NCBI RefSeq assembly: GCF_900177535.1
Contig: NZ_FXAJ01000002.1
Coordinates: 1,178,001-1,242,000, forward strand
Length of the DNA stretch: 64,000 nucleotides
Direction of reading: 5' to 3'
Origin: Priestia filamentosa
Lineage (GTDB): Bacteria > Bacillota > Bacilli > Bacillales > Bacillaceae_H
Shown: in pieces, positions 61,763 to 64,000 of the stretch
How positions within the stretch are numbered: the stretch's first letter is position 1
Layout of the letters: every line of letters starts with the position of its first letter
Program-made: the position numbers and the translations under genes
The notes under the pieces: generated by a model
What the model saw: the letters and a program-made list of their open reading frames with translations, nothing else
What the model was told of the DNA's origin: nothing
The model's database searches: none

Positions 61763-62263
61763 TTATGTTGCTGGGGAAGAAACTCTAACTGCTGCAAAGT
61801 GTGTACTTGGGCTTGCTTGGATCGCACCAGCGGCAGTACTTCTCATTGCTACCTGCACCTGATCTCCAGCATTTAACTGAAGTATCTCAGTAGTCGTTAG
61901 GATTGCCGGAATATTACCTGCAAAAGTTTCACTATTTCTTCCCTCAATTATATCGCTATTTATCAGGAAAACCATTTCTAAGGTAAACTCACCCATGATA
62001 TTCGGTTGAAACTCAACAGATGCAGTGAGCGAATATACCCCATCCGTTTGTGGAATAAATGTAGATGTATTTGGGTTATATTCATTCGCTAAATCAAATT
62101 GTTCATTTTGAAAAAGAACTTGGCTAGCAGCGTTTGCGGGAAGAGACTGATTAGCAGTATTATTAATAGCTCTGAATGCTGATAATGTTACGCTACCACT
62201 TTTATGATTGGGGTACCAGACTTGTGATTTCTTATAAGGGTAATGCTTACTTATTTTAATCAC
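61763..62263 (-). CDS. C1q/TNF-like jelly-roll protein (exosporium-type)
   Basis: 166 residues. The pattern SAFRAINNTANQSLPANAASQVLFQNEQFDLANEYNPNTSTFIPQTDGVYSLTASVEFQP and the end STHFAAVRVSS are typical of the C1q-like C-terminal domains found on BclA-type exosporium fibres and other Bacillus surface proteins. No collagen repeat or signal peptide is present. It starts at a GTG that abuts AAGGAG, so the true start is uncertain. It may be a surface or spore protein. Confidence 0.75.
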   Translation of the reverse strand: MIKISKHYPYKKSQVWYPNHKSGSVTLSAFRAINNTANQSLPANAASQVLFQNEQFDLANEYNPNTSTFIPQTDGVYSLTASVEFQPNIMGEFTLEMVFLINSDIIEGRNSETFAGNIPAILTTTEILQLNAGDQVQVAMRSTAAGAIQASPSTHFAAVRVSSPAT

Positions 62264-62446
62264 TCCTTTTTAAATAAAAAAAGATTTTGAAACTCTCTTT
62301 TTAAGGTAGAATTGAAAGGAAAAGAAGCTGACAACCAAAAGTTCACTTTCACAATTTTTGGGGTCAGCCTCTTTTATCCATAAGGAGAGATGATTCAAAG
62401 CATAATCCATTTAACAATATGAAAAGGTATAAATATTTTCATATTA

Positions 62447-62686
62447 CTAATATTTTTTCTTGCGGTCGCAATCATGATCTTCTTTGAAGTAAAGATATCC
62501 TTTTAGAATAAATTTCTTTTTCTCATCTTTATCATCATGTTTACAATCATCTTTATCTTCATATTTACGACGATCCTCTTGCTCTTCACAATAACATTTT
62601 ACTTTTTTAAATTTATCATGTTTGTCATGTTTATCATAACAAGAGTCTTTTTTATCATAATCATATTCAAATTCATACATAGACAT
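62447..62686 (-). CDS. Small, very charged Cys-containing protein, probably spore-associated
   Basis: 79 residues from the ATG at 62684-62686, preceded by GAGGAGGTG; the longer frame has no such site. Nearly half the residues are Lys, Asp, Glu or His in short runs (DKHDKHDK, KDDCKHDDKDEKKK), with five Cys and several Tyr. This composition resembles small coat or exosporium proteins, and a C1q-like gene lies next to it. The assignment rests on composition only. Confidence 0.65.
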   Translation of the reverse strand: MSMYEFEYDYDKKDSCYDKHDKHDKFKKVKCYCEEQEDRRKYEDKDDCKHDDKDEKKKFILKGYLYFKEDHDCDRKKKY

Positions 62687-62719
62687 GTTCACCTCCTCAC
62701 ATCTTATATGTAATATCAT

Positions 62720-63392
62720 ATGAAATTGTTAGAGCAAAGATTGGATGAATATTACATGTCAAAAACCTGTTTTGGCCTAAAACTATAAACTTACTCTTTA
62801 AAAAAGGCATGAATGATTAAAATTACCTTAATAGAAGGTTTTATCTATCTATTTCTAATAAGGACCATTTCAACTAATAGGAAAGATATCGAAGCGAATA
62901 ATAGGTTATTTTGTTATATTAAAAAAAGGTTGGGTAACTAGACGCCGAACCCTTTTCAATGCTTATAATTACGTTACGTTAACTAACTTTACATACCTTA
63001 TCCATCTCGAAAGAAAACAACTACCTTCATAAGAAGATAGCTGTTTTCTACTAACAATATGATTTGTAGTCAATGCCCATGGCGTCTTGAGTAGTTCACT
63101 CAAAGGAGCTTCACCGCTTCCCATGCACTCTTTTAAAGGTGATCCGCTATTTCTTAACCAATTGGATAAAACAGGACCCCCTCTATTTCCCTAACGCATA
63201 CAATCAATTTCTTATATTTAAGTAAAAAAGCTCTTATCAATGTAATAAGAGTTTTTACTTAAATGTTTTTAGTTAATCTACAGGTTGCGTATTTTTCAAA
63301 ATAAATTCTTAACTTTTATTGTCAAATAGGAATTCGTGACATAGTTTTAATTAAATTTCATTTCAAAGCTACCATTTAGGATTTCTCTGAAA
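62720..63392. other. Gene-free stretch with two hairpins
   Basis: Stem-loops lie at 63013-63048 (GAAAACA/TGTTTTC arms) and 63217-63264 (long A/T stem with CTCTTAT/ATAAGAG core), the second a probable terminator for the terC-like gene. Between them, at 63066-63180, is a more GC-rich patch with a TTGAGT/ACTCAA hairpin. On the minus strand it can be read as short peptide sequence, but it has no start. I cannot identify it. Confidence 0.5.
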
Positions 63393-64000
63393 TCACGTTT
63401 TTCTCGGTGCAAACCAACCAATTAGGGCAATACCGACTAATACTCCGTAGAAAATTAACGTCCAAGCTGTACTGTGAGGAAAATCATGATCTAAGAACCC
63501 AATATCCTCATGGGCAAGGGTAATGACAGCAAGTTTGACACCGACCCAAGCAACAATGACATATGCTGTTGTTTCCAATGCTGGACGTTTTGCAAGAAGC
63601 TGCACAAACCAGGTTGCTGCAAACTTAATTAAGATAAGGCCAGCAATACCGCCAAGAAGAACAACAATAAACTGTCCTCCATCCATACCGCCAAAATCGC
63701 CGAGCGGTGAATCTGGAAGACCAAGGGCAAGAGCAACCGCAGCTAGTATCGAATCAATTGCAAAAGCAAGGTCAGCTAGCGCAATCTTTGCCACTGTCGG
63801 CCAGAAACCTTTTCCAGCGGCTTCCTTTTCATCATCCTTATGAATATCCTTATTCTTTTTTCCGAAACGCGCCTGAATAACATGTTTTAAACCTAAGTAA
63901 AGAAGATAAGCTGCTCCTATCGCCTGTATCTGCCAGACGTTTGCGATAAAAGAAATAGCAAAAAGAGCAACAAATCGAAAAACAAAGGCCATAATGATAC
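63393..64000 (-). CDS. TerC-family membrane protein, C-terminal part
   Basis: At least 202 residues, open past the right edge, so the first 50-60 residues are missing. Membrane segments alternate with conserved acidic motifs ADLAFAIDSILAAVALA (the TerC Asp pair) and a His-rich EDIGFLDHDFPHS loop. TerC/YkoY/YceF proteins export or meter manganese, often under a yybP-ykoY riboswitch, which if present would lie right of this window. Confidence 0.88.
   Translation of the reverse strand, partial: IIMAFVFRFVALFAISFIANVWQIQAIGAAYLLYLGLKHVIQARFGKKNKDIHKDDEKEAAGKGFWPTVAKIALADLAFAIDSILAAVALALGLPDSPLGDFGGMDGGQFIVVLLGGIAGLILIKFAATWFVQLLAKRPALETTAYVIVAWVGVKLAVITLAHEDIGFLDHDFPHSTAWTLIFYGVLVGIALIGWFAPRKT

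Overview
The window looks like the chromosome of a low-GC, spore-forming Bacillaceae bacterium (Bacillus or Priestia type). This rests on strong AGGAGG ribosome sites, CcpA cre sites, a PyrR attenuator, a preQ1-I riboswitch, a CotF-like coat protein and homologs of B. subtilis YkkC/YkkD, SodF, UxaC, YqaI, YqaJ and YqaK. I see no rRNA, tRNA, CRISPR array or intact insertion sequence.

Region 1 (1-8.7 kb) is the right end of a skin/PBSX-like prophage. Leftward early genes encode DnaC-like and DnaD-like replication proteins, a RecT annealase, a YqaJ exonuclease, small proteins and a Cro-like regulator. They diverge from a CI-like repressor, an ImmA/IrrE protease, a DUF4352 protein and a tyrosine integrase. 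The att region lies inside an M20 amidohydrolase gene, leaving a 117-codon stump.

Region 2 (9-12.3 kb) is drug export: an MFS pump, then TetR with a YkkC/YkkD pair of small multidrug (guanidinium-type) exporters.

Region 3 (12.8-18.4 kb) is a polyol operon: SDR dehydrogenase, RbtT-type permease, erythritol/L-threitol-type zinc dehydrogenase, a PfkB kinase lacking its catalytic Asp, and a DeoR regulator.

Region 4 (18.9-20.6 kb) is an MFS permease behind a PyrR-binding loop and terminator, so probably a pyrimidine-precursor transporter.

Region 5 (20.8-33.5 kb) is a 4-hydroxyproline catabolic island. It has an epimerase plus a Cys-less paralog, a multi-subunit D-hydroxyproline dehydrogenase, a FAD oxidase, a DapA-like deaminase, an alpha-ketoglutarate semialdehyde dehydrogenase, an AGCS symporter, a sigma-54 activator with two -24/-12 promoters, and an XRE-cupin regulator.

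Region 6 (33.5-45.2 kb) is glucuronate catabolism: UxuB, UxaC, two GPH permeases, UxuA, a GntR regulator with three copies of a 16-bp operator, and two Gfo/Idh/MocA oxidoreductases.

Region 7 (45.3-64 kb) is mixed chromosomal content: an M20 hydrolase, a benzaldehyde-type dehydrogenase, CotF, DUF421, DUF2243 with CtaG, an orphan Z1-domain ATPase, a PHP phosphatase, an esterase, a PEBP protein, a long Fe/Mn superoxide dismutase, a tandem-duplicated unknown protein, QueT behind a preQ1 riboswitch, a C1q-like protein and a partial TerC.
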